A stretch of DNA of 40,637 nucleotides from Tubiluchus corallicola (Eukaryota > Priapulida > Priapulimorpha > Priapulimorphida > Tubiluchidae), in contig JAQGDQ010000190.1 in assembly GCA_030141605.1 (NCBI GenBank), forward strand, positions 374,001-414,637, read 5' to 3'. Made by a program: the position numbers and the translations under genes. Positions 11,301-23,090 of the stretch are shown one piece after another (the first letter of the stretch is position 1; the number at the start of each line of letters is the position of its first letter). A model generated the notes under the pieces. It was not told where the DNA came from. It made no database searches and was given only the letters and a program-made list of their open reading frames with translations.

Positions 11301-12371
11301 TTATTTTCGCATAGCAGGGTGATCAATTATTTGCAAAGAATGTCTAAATGAGTGTTCACTCTGATTTATCAGATTGTAACACAAAGTTCCGACGCATAAC
11401 ACGGATCAATTCCTCTTTCACAAACAATTGTTGTCCATGGCTTTTGTTCGTTGACCAGAAACACACCAGCTCGCTATGTAGATCACTCTTATCATTATAA
11501 TATTATGTTGTGTAATGGCATGTTGTTTAATAACAACACAAATAAAAAGCATTCGTTTTCATCAAATGGTATTCACGATCCACTCTATAAACACTAGGTG
11601 GAATTATATAGTACGAAATAATTTATCTCACGGTTTGTGGTCAATGAAAATTTGTCATCATTTATACTTAGTTTATGACTTAACAGCGATAATAAAATAA
11701 AACGTCTTTACGTTAATCTCACAAAAAACCGTAACTATTTACGAAATGATTTACTGAATGATATCTGTGGAATGATATCACAGAATGATAGACGGTGATA
11801 AGCTAGAATAATTAAGAAACATACAACGGTTTATGTATAAGCAATAATTAGCCTAACTAACGGCTAAATCAAAGACGGACGAAGACGCTGAAAAATTGTA
11901 AGCCAATGACAATTGGAACCTAAAATATACTGCTTGAATAAAAGCCTGGTAATTTGACTCATAGCTAACATTTGCGGATTGCATAAGAATTTGTGTTCAG
12001 TGTAAGTTTCAGAGTCTTAACTTTGAAATCACTCAATATCCTACGGTTCAGTTTCGCAAATGCCTTGCAAGAAACACGAAATTTGACTTCAGAATGGCTG
12101 TAATTCCCAAATTACATCGAAGTTTCCTCTGACACTAATTTGTTTCCTTCATACACTTGTTTTGTTGGAAGCTGAAACCCTGGGAAAACAAGAAATCTAA
12201 TTACGTTACAGGGAAAATCTTTCTCATACTAATGGCTTTTAGTCATCCATGCACTCAAATAAGCAGGACGCATGCAGTGTGCAGACACGTTAAATAATTA
12301 AGTAGGCATAAGAAAAGACCAACCAGATCTGTGACACAACGCCTATGAAAATGTAAGTGAACTTTTGCTCG
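11301..12371. other. Gene-free stretch upstream of the TMEM47-like gene
   Basis: Apart from the SINE at 11878-11972 there are only short open frames with no motif or splice context (for example 11515-11700). A cluster of GATATC/ATGATATCA near 11758-11785 gives small overlapping palindromes. Confidence 0.5.
11878..11972 (-). mobile_element. tRNA-derived SINE, degenerate copy
   Basis: On the minus strand a decayed head (TTAGCTATGAGTC, then GGTTCCAATTG in the B-box position) is followed by TTACAATTTTTCAGCGTCTTC. That block is the family's conserved body, also seen at 5605-5710. Recognition rests mainly on this shared block. Confidence 0.55.
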
Positions 12372-12432
12372 GGATTCACAGTCAGGTGGTCTCAATGCTT
12401 CGTGACCAGCTGGGTTCGATACTTGCTTTAGT
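12372..12432 (+). mobile_element. Possible tRNA-like SINE head
   Basis: GGTGGTCTCAATGCTTCGTG followed by a B-box-like GGGTTCGATAC resembles the 5' head of a tRNA-derived SINE with degenerate A and B boxes. No body sequence was matched elsewhere in the window, so this is weak. Confidence 0.3.
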
Positions 12433-12479
12433 CAGTTTCAATCGCCCATTGTTCATCTTCATATTAGAGGGATATATTT

Positions 12480-12596
12480 GATAATAAGCCAGGGCTGATA
12501 ATAAACCAGGGCTGATAATAAGCCAGGGCTGATAATGAGCCAGGGCTGATAATAAACCAGGGCTGATAATAAACCAGGGCTGATAATAAACCAGGC
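12480..12596 (+). repeat. 17-bp tandem repeat, about 7 units
   Basis: Units of GATAATAAACCAGGGCT, varying only at two or three positions (A/G changes), run in tandem. The last unit is truncated at CCAGGCC. The minus strand stays open through the array, but this follows from repetition and has no gene context. Confidence 0.9.
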
Positions 12597-13284
12597 CAGG
12601 CTCCTGTCACGGCGCCAAAGATCATCAGAGTTACGGGTTGTAGAGTGGAGAATTACATAAAATAAGTAAAAAAAAACGTGTTTAATGTTTGACTTTAGTC
12701 TTGATTCTGCAATAGTTAAGCTTGCATACCTGTGCTGTTTTGCCCAAATTGATCTGCCCAGGTTATATTTTAGGCACCATAGACTTGTGACAAGAAAAGA
12801 TATCATTTGACCAAGTGGTTTAATATAATGACGGACGTATCGATCAAATATACCACGCCGAGGCAGAAAGCTTTGTGTTCAATGTTTGCTAAATTTTGAA
12901 GAGCGGCTTCCTGCCTTAATGGAAAAGCAACGCTTTAGTAACTACCGTAGATTGTTCACTTGTTCACAAAACGAGGATTGGTGTAAAACTGTGTTGTTCA
13001 TTAAAATATAAAGAAAGGGAATGTGTTTTCATGTAGCAACTTTAAAATTGTTACAAATTGGGGTGTAAGGATTCGTGAAAAAAGTGTGGTTTCACGCGAA
13101 ACAGAATTTTTTATAAGACATTATGGTTGAACAAAATCAACAGTTTACCCGAATCTTTGAATTAATTGTGACTATCCACTCTGAGCTGAGATTTGATTTG
13201 TAGTTAAAGACTTACGTAATCTTACCAGACAAATAAGCGTCTAACTAACAGCAAGTTGCAACAACAGTGCAACAATAATTAAAG
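12597..13284. other. Spacer between two tandem arrays
   Basis: AT-rich DNA with no gene, splice signal or repeat that I can support. Confidence 0.5.
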
Positions 13285-14740
13285 CCTATAATGTGTAATA
13301 GCACAACCAAACAGTTTGTGAGTAAGTAAGGTGTTGTAAGTTTGTAATAGCATAGCCACGTAGTCTATGAGTAAGTAATGTGTAGTAAGCCTGTAACAGC
13401 ATAGCCACACAGTCTGTGAGTAAGTAATGTGTAGAAAGGCCTGTAATAGCATAGCTGCGCAGTCTGTGAGTAAGTAACGTGCAGTAAAGCCTGTAATAGC
13501 ATAGCTGCACAGTCTGTGAGTAAGTAATATGTAGTAAGCTTGTAATAGCGCAGCCACACAGTCTGTGAGTAAGTAATGTATAGTAAGCTTGTAATAGCGC
13601 AGCCACACAGTCTGTGAGTAAGTAATGTGTAGTAAGTTTGTAATAGCATAGCCACGTAGTATATGAGTAAGTAATGTGTAGTAAGTTTGTAACAGCATAG
13701 CCACACAGTCTGTGAGTAAGTAATGTGTAGAAAGGCCTATAATAGCATAGCTGCGCAGTCTGTGAGTCAGTAATGCGTAGTGAGACCTGTAATAGCGCAG
13801 CCACACTTTCTGTGAGGAAGTAATGTGTAGAAAGGCCTGTAATAGCATAGCTGCGCAGCCTGTGAATCAGTAATGCGTAGTGAGGCCTGCAATAGCGCAG
13901 CCACACTTTCTGTGAGGAAGTAATGTGTAGAAAGGCCTGTAATAGCATAGCTGCACAGTCTGTGAGTAAGTAATGTGTCGTAAGGCCTGTAATAGCGCAC
14001 ACAGTCTGTGAGTAAGTAATGTATAGTAAGCTTGTAATAGCGCAACCACACAGTCTGTGAGTCAGTAATATATAGTAAGCTTGTAATAGCGCAACCACAC
14101 AGTCTGTGAGTCAGTAATGTATAGTAAGCTTGTAATAGCGCAACCACACAGTCTGTGAGTCAGGAATGTATAGTAAGCTTGTAATAGCGCAGCCACACAG
14201 TCAGTGAGTAAGTAATGTATAGTACCCTTGTAATAGCGCAGCCACACAGTCTGTGAGTCAGTAATGCATAGTAAGCTTGTAATAGCGCAGCCATACAGTC
14301 TGTGAGTCAGGAATGTATAGTAAGCTTGTAACAGCAACCACACAGTCTGTGAGTAAGTAATGTATAGTAACCTTGTAACAGCGCAGCCACACAGTATGTG
14401 AATCAGTAATGTATAGTAAGCTTGTAATAGCGCAGCCACACAGTCTGTGAGTAAGTAATGTATAGTAGCCTTGTAACAGCGCAGCCACACAGTCTGTGAG
14501 TAAGTAATGTTATAGTAAGCTTGTAATAGCGCAGCCACACAGTCTGTGAGTAAGTAATGTATAGTAACCTTGTAACAGCGCAGCCACACAGTATGTGAGT
14601 CAGTAATGTATAGTAAGCTTGTAACAGCGCAGCCACACAATCTGTGAGTAAGTAATGTTATAGTAATCTTGTAACAGTAGCCACACAGTCTGTGAGTAAG
14701 TAATGTATAGTAAGCTTGTAATAGCGCAGCCACACAGTTA
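13285..14740. repeat. 49-bp satellite-like tandem array, about 30 units
   Basis: The typical unit is 49 bases and contains the palindrome CACAGTCTGTG followed by AGTAAGTAATG. Units from about 14030 to the end are homogeneous (AAGCTTGTAATAGCGC type, a HindIII site in most). Units from 13285 to about 14030 are mixed. There TTTCTGTGAGGAAG alternates with CTGCGCAG-type units as a 98-base dimer (about 13735-13948), and a block starting near 13340 recurs about 296 bases later. The minus strand of the consensus has no stop codon in any frame, so open frames up to 270 codons run through it. The 49-base period shifts the frame in every unit, which argues against a protein. Confidence 0.93.
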
Positions 14741-16701
14741 TTACACTGTTATACCTTAAGCTTCCAAAATAGAAATTAGTACTTCTCGTTGTTTCATCGT
14801 CATATGAAGATCAAGCTGAAGTAAAGCTGAGCTGTTGATCAAGCTGTTTCAACGTACATAGGGAACTTTTCACGACTAGCCAAGCTTTGCATTCAGAGTG
14901 CGATACAGACTTGCAGTTCATCATTTAACGCTAGACGTGCTAATTAACGTCATTCTGTAAGCGTCTTGAAATTCGCCTTGAGACTCTATGAACAACGGAA
15001 GTTTGGTATGAACGCGGCCATTAGCGTCAGATTCTTCCTCTAAAATCTTTCAGCTTATTGTAGTTATTTATAGTCTGCTGTAGTGCTTCCTGTGTCTTAC
15101 GCTAATGGTAATTTATTTCTGCAGCTTGTTATAATCATAACATATCGACCTTACCGCAACAAAATTATGAATCTGGTAAATACAAGTAGCAGTCATAGCA
15201 AATAAACATGAAGTTGTCATGTATAGAAAATACAGAAAGCACCATGAAGTACGTCGATATAATAATTATTTACATAAGCATTTGCACGAATATGCCTATT
15301 GGCGTATCAGGTGCCGTCGAAATTATACACGTGCTTTAGATTTTTTCTGGAAAGCCAAAACATGTTGACTGCAATCATGGCAATCAATATATAGGCCAAT
15401 ATATCACTGTCACATAGAAGTAACTACTAGGATTGTATAAAGTAGGCCTACATTTGGCCGTTTATGTTATATGATCTCATCCAAAAGTTTCAATTTGGAA
15501 TGATAATTTTTGTACGTCTAGGTTCAAGAGTTAGCTTTTTCCTTTAAAGTAGTTCGGAATTATAAAAAACTCAAGAAATACAAAGGTCCTTCATACGGAA
15601 ATTAAAAAAAGACGAGTGAAATATTACGTACTTCATGTTTATTTTACTCTCTAATAAGTAATGAAAGTTGTAATAGCTTGATGCCTTGAGGAAAATATTA
15701 GGTGCACCAAAATTTGCCGGAACATTGCTCAATTTTTTGTGTGGAAAGTACTATCGAACTGATTAGGTCCGGAGTATGTAGGAAGTGACTAATATAACAA
15801 GTAGTATCGCAGGACAGTTGTCTTGAAGTATCTTTTGAGGATACTCCAATTTTCAAGGTCACTTTAACACTCAGAAAAAAAACTGACAATGCACGATGGT
15901 AATCATTTTCAAAAGTCAATGTGCATTAGGCTAAATGGAAGAGAAACACTTTTAGTGATGGAAATTTGTTTCACGTGTGTTCTGCTTACACGCCTTGCTG
16001 GACGCTTTGCAGTATGCATGATTTAGAGGAAACGTCCTTTTGTACATCTGATGATACTAATCAAAGCCGGGCTTTTTAAAACTGCAAATAACATCAGAGG
16101 ATTTTACAATTTCGCGCAAGGTTGCTCGAATCCCAGCTAAACGAGACTTTACAGAAAATTTGAAATTAAACGTATTTCAATCAAGGTACTTACATTAGTC
16201 AAAAACAGAAAATATAGCATATATAGTCATAAACAGTGAATAACCGTAGAAGTAATATAAACAAAACCACGTGTGTAGAGCTGCGTTACACGAAGAGATA
16301 AAAACAGAAAACAATGATCATTTCGTCTTTATTCAGTCTGTTTTATCGTTCAACAAATTTCTAGCCCTAAATAGAAATTAAATTATTGAATTGTATAGAC
16401 AGCATGCTAAAGCTGCGGCTAGAGCTAGGATTAAAGAACAAGCCAGGGAAGCTATGGAATCAATCACGGGATCTCAAGATGGGCGCACCAGAAGAGTAGT
16501 CCTCTGTCTCTTCGGCAGAGTTTGTTTTACTTTGAAAATCTTTCTAGTAAATAAAGAAGCAATTTGGATAGAGCGACCTAGAGTTAGGTTAACAAAGAGT
16601 TTTGATAATCTGAGTCACATCGGTTGTCTCATGCCTACGGGGGAAAATTACTGTCTAGGTAAGGAGGCTCCTGAACATTCTATACGAAAACTCATATTTG
16701 T
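14741..16701. other. Gene-poor stretch
   Basis: No supported gene. A plus-strand open frame beginning near 16391 has a coding-like amphipathic stretch (HAKAAARARIKEQAREAMES) but no clear splice context; it is treated as a finding. Nothing else stands out. Confidence 0.45.
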
Positions 16702-16905
16702 GGATGACGACGATGACAACACAATAATGATGATGATGATGATGTGACGATGACAACGACAACGGCGACCATGATGACGATGATGATTTTTATTTTGCCT
16801 TTTCTATCGTATGGCGACGACAATGATGATGATGATGGTATGGCGATGACGATGATGATGATGATAATGATGATGGTGGTGGTGTAGGGGTGACGACGAT
16901 GATGA
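16702..16905 (+). repeat. Compound GAT/GAC microsatellite
   Basis: Imperfect GATGAT and GACGAC runs (for example ATGATGATGATGATGATG near 16727-16745 and again near 16851-16875) broken by short unique bases. Confidence 0.85.
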
Positions 16906-18025
16906 CGACTTGATGGTGATCATTTTCCCTTCTGCATTTTTTATTTGAAAACGAAGGTAATGTGATTGGATGTAAAGTCTTAAACTCGACAGAACACAAT
17001 TTTCCTAGCAATCTAATTTCATGCAACGTTTCCTTGTTTTATGGCTCAACCAATCTTTCCGGTATTTAGATTGAATCTCATTCAAAACAATAGGTTAAGT
17101 AACAAATCTCTCAACTTCATAGTATGATCCCTCTAGGTTTTCACGTTGTCACGAGACTTTGATGTACTAGAACGGCGGGAACAAAAATGAAAATGCAAAA
17201 TCTGCACAAAAAGTAAATACGATGAACGAAATCAATTCGAAAAAGCACTCCATTTCATTTAAAAAAACGAACGCCGAAGTTTGATAGGAAAAATAAATTA
17301 TGATTTGTTAAACAAAACCTGAAGGGAAAAATGCATGTAGTGAAGATAAAATACAGACGTAGTGTGTAGGCATTTTGCTGTTGTCCTACTTTTTAGTACG
17401 TTGAGTTGTACATAAATATAATATTTTGTTATTTTATTCCAAGTTTAGTAAACAGAAACGCGGCAAAGTGATCAGCTATTTTTTTACTCAACTCACGACA
17501 TCACATGTTTAAAAATATCGATGTGGTGCTCGTATACGAAACACCGACGATTGTCTGACATTTTATTATAATAGTTCGCATGACTTAACACGAGTAGTAT
17601 TATGCAAGGCTTTCATTCACCAGCGAACTGTAAACTAACACCGCGAAAAATGTTCACGTTTCACCAGGAATTTAATCATTACTAACTTGAGTTATTCACA
17701 GTGAAGCAACGCTTTGAGCAATGATAGTTAATTACATTCCTGACTAGGAGAGCTTCCACAGCGCATGCGCATCGATGTAATGCGCGTAAAAGGACAATAA
17801 TTTACCTTTGAGGATGATGTTACATTACTGTAAACTCCATTTAATAACAGATAATATTATAGGGGTGCCCTTTCAAACTATGTAACGTCATTCAATTATA
17901 TGTTGCATCGTGTAAAGGGCAGTCGTTCCATTGTCCATAATTATCTCGATTGATATTTTAATTATATGCATGTCTAATGCACAACTATTTCTATTGCACC
18001 TAATGCATTATTTATGCGCACTAAA
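16906..18025. other. Gene-free stretch
   Basis: No gene seen. It contains a perfect GCGCATGCGC palindrome at 17761-17770, the core of an NRF-1-type site, with no recognisable transcript start beside it. Confidence 0.45.
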
Positions 18026-18241
18026 ATTATTTATTTATTTATTCATTCATTCATTCATTCATTCATTCATTCATTCATTCATTCATTCATTCATTCATTC
18101 ATTTATTCATTCATTTATTCATTCGTTCATTCATTCATTTATTCATTGATTTATTCAGCATTCATTCAGCATTCATTCATTCATTTATTCATTCATTCAT
18201 TTACTCATTAATTTTATTTATTTATTTATTTGTCCATTTAT
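18026..18241 (+). repeat. (TTCA)n tetranucleotide microsatellite
   Basis: It starts as (TTTA)n, becomes a nearly pure ATTC array from about 18040 to 18105, then decays through ATTT and AGCATTC variants. It is the reverse complement in type of the array at 31063-31345. Confidence 0.92.
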
Positions 18242-20160
18242 TATGCTTATAATAGTGTACTTTGTGTTCGACTTGGTAATCTATTTGCGTTGTACTAGAT
18301 AAGTCTCTGTAAATTATAAATTAATATGGATGCCAGTTCCAGTTCAGAAACAAAGAAAAAACATCTAAGGGAAGACAAAATGATCCCAGAGGACAACTTC
18401 TTGCTGATATTTGTTTCAATAACAACCAAAATCAGTACGTGAACAATTATGTCGTAAATATTTTGAGACTGAGATCTATTCGCCCAGTAAATGTGCTTCC
18501 AGTTTTCGAAAACCACTACGCCCTTCAATGATTCTGTACTTTATAAGCAATTATAGATGAAACCTCCCATTCCCAACAGTTATTTATCCACTTACTGGCC
18601 AGGCTCGGCAATACTTAATTTCGGTTGCTAAGTTTTCATCATGGCCTCTCGGTTATATCCCGTCCAGCTTTCATTATGCAATGTTCTAGTGTTTTTCTTC
18701 GTGTTTTTGTCCCTTATAGACCCGAGAAATGTTGTTTAGCTTACACAAAAGGTGTGTAAAGCTCTTTAGTTTTAAGTCCTTGGTTGGCAATCCGTAACTT
18801 GTGTGAACATGGGCGAAAGTAGTATGTTGTTTACACACTGGACGTAAACAAACCGCTAGTTCACCCATCCAAGGGTACCATCATATGGCGCCATCTGCTA
18901 TCAAAAAATCACATTATCTATTCGGTTAGCACTCCACGCGCATTCTCTCAAACGTACAAGTACACATAGAATTATCACGGATTTGCGTGAACGAGTTCGA
19001 CTCTGCCGTAAGGCATTTCGTTACAGTATTGCTAACCGGTTCCTACAACCTGCGCAAATTAGGGGCGGTCAGGCTGTAATTTTATATAAGGTTTACCTTG
19101 AATTACTTATACCTTGCTAAGTCTGTCTTCAATCTGAAGTTATAAATTTCATCGTCATCTCTATACTATGACTGTTGTGATCCTGTAAGTAACGTTATGT
19201 GATCCGCCTAACCTTGTTAGGTTATCTTTTCTTCTTTAATAGTTATGTGCTAATTTGGGTACGTCATATACGTGATAACTTAACACTGATAGAGTGAATG
19301 TAAAATTAGTGCATTGTGCTTACTTTGATAATTACGTGATAATCGGTGCTTTAATTATGCGTTTGACTGTCCATCTATGCTTTGCCTAATGTGATATATT
19401 TAATGTAAAATGTGCTGTGATAATAAGTAATAATATATACTCGCCAAAGTATGTAAGTGATTATAATAAATTATATTTTGTGTGGCCACTTTTTAATTAA
19501 ATAATTGTGCTTTTTTCTAATATGCAAAGTCACCAAATTGCGTATTTCATTAACAACAAACAGTTTTAATCATTAACTCATATACGTCCGCGTTAAGCAT
19601 TTTTTCCTATAAAAGAACAAATTAGACTATTTCCATCCACAATTTCATGTTTAGAACCAGGCCAATGTCTTTCCCGCAAACTAATGGAAAAAATTGAGCA
19701 TTTTTCAAAAGAATTTGCTACTTTTATTCCGTGGATAGAACAGCCTATATAGAAAAGCAGAAAAAAGAAACAAAAAGGAAACACATGTACGTGTACATTA
19801 AAGTGGTTGAGTTAAGATAAGCGAAATAACACAGTTTAAAGCTTACAAATATAAGACCGTCATCACAACTATAACTTCTCACGTTCGAGGCAACTACCAG
19901 TCAGCTCTTGAAGCAGACACCGTGACGGATTTTTAGAACTTTAGAATTATCAGGGCCGCTGACCTCTCCGTCAGGTATGGTCCAATAAACCCCTGCCGAA
20001 TTGTCAGTTTTCCATTCTGAGTTTCTGGCAAGTGTCTATCTAAGTCTATTATGATACACTAATAATAGTGTAGTAATTGTCATAAAACAGTAAAGGCTGC
20101 ATGTAATGTTACAGCCTAAAGTGTTTAGTGCACAGGCAGCTGCTAAGTCGACGCTGATAC
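18242..20160. other. Gene-free stretch upstream of the GT31 gene
   Basis: No exon could be supported. It should contain the promoter and perhaps more 5' UTR of the downstream gene, but no TATA box or initiator can be singled out. Confidence 0.4.
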
Positions 20161-20235
20161 CTAAAGAGTATGATCCATTAGCAGAAGCATAGGCAGAAGT
20201 TTATGAAAACATGCAGTACGAAGTTCACATTAGAG
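20161..20235 (+). other. Probable 5' UTR exon of the GT31 gene (3' end at 20235)
   Basis: TTAGAG|GTAAGT at 20235/20236 is a near-perfect splice donor. It pairs with the acceptor TTTAGTTTCAG ending at 20694, 14 bases before the start codon, giving a 459-base intron. The exon's 5' end is unknown. An ATG at 20203 in it would read through the splice and stop at the TGA at 20710-20712, acting as an upstream ORF. Confidence 0.4.
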
Positions 20236-20700
20236 GTAAGTAGGCATTCTAACTGTACTACGCATATTACAGTTAATTTAAATCAATCAAAAGCATCTAA
20301 ATGCCTTACGATGCCTTACAAAACGCCAACTTCTGCACATGCATGGGTGCTGTTTCACACTGCTTGAACGACAGTAATTCTCGTTGTTGATTCTGGGGTA
20401 ATAACACTGCCCGTCAATAATAATAATTATACGCTCATGTTCCGCTGTATAAACTATGTTTCGCTAGTATTTAGGTTTAACTCAACATAAGCGTCTCACA
20501 GCGATGTATAATAGTGGAAATCTCTTTATGGCACTGCAGCGATTAAGCACAGTGCTCCATCTACCAGGAAAGCTGAAAATTAAGAGGCCACAAAATTGTG
20601 AAGTGTAGCCGATATTAAATATAGCAAACGATTTTGTTGGTAAAAATTTTGCAGTAGCTTGATATTCTAATGTGCATGAAAAATTTAGTTTCAGGTTAAC

Positions 20701-20712
20701 ATGGCGACATGA
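20701..20712 (+). promoter_or_regulatory. Minimal upstream ORF (M-A-T-stop) overlapping the GT31 start codon
   Basis: ATGGCGACATGA forms a four-codon ORF whose stop overlaps the main start as ATGA. Its ATG context (A at -3, G at +4) is stronger than that of the main ATG (G at -3, A at +4). This arrangement suits leaky scanning or termination-reinitiation control. Confidence 0.45.
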
Positions 20713-21968
20713 ACAGATGCAAGTCACTTATCTCAGGCAGTCTGCTGGGGTTATTTTTACTTTTAGTGCTTTCACAGTTACACTTTTACAACGAAACAGC
20801 AGACGAGAAGCCAATGCAAGATAAGCTTCAGAAATCTTTCTTCTCTTCAGAGTCATCTATCGGGCTAAAAGCAAACGAAAGCGAAATGACGTTTGCAGAT
20901 GCGTCTAATAAATCAAATGGATTTAAGGCGAAAGAAAACGGTGAATATAATGATGAGATAGGCAGAACAATTTCTGGTGCTAAGGATGACAAATTGCCTT
21001 GCGAAGGAGGCAACTGCAGCATTTTATACGATAATAAAAGTTCCTATTCAGAAAGTGGTATAGCATGCACGACGGAATGCCATTCTGAAGTTTTCTCTGA
21101 AAAATACGGCCACTTTAATCCTAATTTCCGGCCAGAAACTGTTTCGTTTTTGTACCACCCGAAGTTCATGTGCATCAAATCAAGACCGCGTGTTCTCGTT
21201 GTTGTATTTTCAGTTGCTGAAAACACAGAACGCCGTGCAGCTATCAGAAAAACATGGGCTTCCAAAGTTAGAAAACACATATATAAGTTTTCCGTCGTGT
21301 TCCTGCTTTTTGTGAATAATACTAATGTTGTGCACGTAGAAAACGAAAGCAATAGGTATGGGGATATTATTCAAGCACCAATCGAGGAACATTATTATAA
21401 TTTAGCTCATAAATCAGTGATGATGTTAAAATGGGCGACTAAGTATTGTAATCAAGCGAATTTTATTGTAAAAACAGACGACGATTCGTTTGTCAATATC
21501 CCACTGCTAATGTCACACTTGAGCTCATTATCAAATTCAAAAAATGTGTTATTTGGATTTCTGTTTCATAAAGGCACGCCTAATCGTACGCCGGGAAGTA
21601 AGTTTTATATTCCGACCTGGATGTACGGGAGAGACGAGACACCGGATTTCTTATCCGGTGCAGGATATGTGATGTCGGCAGATGTGGCGGCTAAGCTTTA
21701 CAAACAGTCTAGAAAAACTAAGCTTGTTTGGCTCGAAGATGTTTTCATTACAGGAATCTGCGCAGAGGGTGCGTCAATACCTCGAGTCCACAGCGAGTTG
21801 TTTAGAAAAATTGATAAAAGTGCTAGAACGAAATTTAAGAATATTAGTACAAAGATAACAACCAAAGCTGTGTGCGTTTATCGTAAAAGTATCGTTGTAC
21901 ATAGGGTGTCAACTGAGGAATTGATGTTCATGTGGACAAAAATCGAAGATGAAAAGTACAAGTGCTGA
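20709..21968 (+). CDS. Beta-1,3-galactosyltransferase-type glycosyltransferase (family GT31), intronless coding region
   Basis: The 419-residue protein has a short cytoplasmic tail (MNRCK), a signal-anchor helix (about 7-26), a polar stem with several N-glycosylation sequons (N28, N56, N67, N102, N109) and a catalytic domain from about 158. GT31 signatures appear in order: RRAAIRKTW (175-183), the metal-binding DxD motif in KTDDDSF (255-261), FLSGAGYVMS (314-323) and EDVFITG (343-349). The family transfers Gal or GlcNAc in beta-1,3 linkage from UDP-sugars to glycans in the Golgi. Acceptor and donor cannot be told from sequence. An in-frame TAA four codons upstream (20697-20699) fixes the start. 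Intronless coding regions are common in this family. Length is normal to slightly long because of the stem, and there are no breaks. Confidence 0.95.
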   Translation: MNRCKSLISGSLLGLFLLLVLSQLHFYNETADEKPMQDKLQKSFFSSESSIGLKANESEMTFADASNKSNGFKAKENGEYNDEIGRTISGAKDDKLPCEGGNCSILYDNKSSYSESGIACTTECHSEVFSEKYGHFNPNFRPETVSFLYHPKFMCIKSRPRVLVVVFSVAENTERRAAIRKTWASKVRKHIYKFSVVFLLFVNNTNVVHVENESNRYGDIIQAPIEEHYYNLAHKSVMMLKWATKYCNQANFIVKTDDDSFVNIPLLMSHLSSLSNSKNVLFGFLFHKGTPNRTPGSKFYIPTWMYGRDETPDFLSGAGYVMSADVAAKLYKQSRKTKLVWLEDVFITGICAEGASIPRVHSELFRKIDKSARTKFKNISTKITTKAVCVYRKSIVVHRVSTEELMFMWTKIEDEKYKC

Positions 21969-22140
21969 AAACACTGTACAGTTTTCATTAGAGCAATCAA
22001 AATCAAAGTTTTTTATGACATACTGAGTAACAAAGTGACAGCAGTACCATGTGAGAATGCAAGTTTGTGTAAGAGGATATATTATAATTGGCATTACTTA
22101 CATGACTTATTAGCTCAGCTTTTTTTCTGTGCTTAGCTCA

Positions 22141-22528
22141 ACTATTCAACTTAACTATGATTTGTTGCAAGCTGTCAAATGACATTTCTGAATTGAGCCT
22201 TTTTGAATGTCAAATACTGAAGCTGACAGCGCAGCTGTGACAAAGACCTTGTAGTGTCTTATAAATGCGAAAACCCAGATGTATTCTGTACTGCCATTTC
22301 ATGCAAATATTCTTTTACTGTAATCTTGTGTGTTTAGTATGTTATTACAATACAGACAAGACAAATATAATATTCACGCCAGAAATGGTAGCAGCTGTAG
22401 ATAGTTTAGGGATATCACGTTGACAACGTATTTTTGCAATCATTGTCTGTCAGCATTGTCTGTGCAAAAAGGCTCAATTGAAAAGTGTCATTTGACAGCT
22501 GGCAAAAATCGTCGTTAAATTGAATAGT
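22141..22528. mobile_element. MITE-like element with about 65-bp terminal inverted repeats
   Basis: The left arm begins ACTATTCAAC (22141) and contains AGCTGTCAAATGACA and AATTGAGCCTTTTTG. The right arm, ending TTGAATAGT (22528), is its reverse complement with scattered mismatches over about 65 bases. The 388-base element has no coding capacity. It lies between the GT31 stop codon and the first downstream AATAAA, so it probably sits in the 3' UTR. No clear target-site duplication was seen. Confidence 0.7.
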
Positions 22529-22546
22529 GGAAAAAAATGCGGAGAT

Positions 22547-22552
22547 AATAAA
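22547..22552 (+). terminator. Candidate poly(A) signal of the GT31 gene
   Basis: This is the first AATAAA after the stop codon at 21968. A second AATAAA lies at 22797-22802. Either would place the MITE-like element inside the transcript. Confidence 0.45.
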
Positions 22553-23090
22553 TCAAGTAACCTAATTTACACAAACTTTGATACTCACATGCACTGCCGT
22601 CCAAAGGTTTTCAACACTTGCAATGGAAAACACGATTCTGTTAAGACTGGAGAACGGGAATTTTGAAAAGACAAAATTAAGTTATTTTTGATTACATTTT
22701 GCGCTGTCAAAGACGAATTTGCGTTTAGGGGAAAGACACGGAAATTATTCAGTCTTGTGGGCTCTAGAAATGCACAACTACGCAAAATCGTTGATCAATA
22801 AAGCAATGATGAAATCTCAGCCAGTTTAGTTGTTTGGTTTATAGATTGCTGGTGCAGGTTTTTATTCAGGAGCAGAAATATGACACACAGCCTCACAATG
22901 GTTACTTAGAAGCGCAGAATACATTGAACTATGCGTTTGCTCTATATGTAAAGTAGTAAAAAATAACAAAATAATGGCTTAGAAAAGACGACTTACCTAA
23001 TCACCGTTTAACAAACTTCCAATCCAAGAAAAAACCAAAAATTCTATAGTGCATTTATTTTGACATATAGCTAATAGGCATCTTACTCTT

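Noticed and set aside
13286-14733. Long minus-strand open frames (up to 270 codons) in the 49-bp array
   Set aside because: The unit lacks stops on that strand and shifts frame each repeat, so the frames are products of repetition; no start context, splice sites or non-repeat coding sequence.
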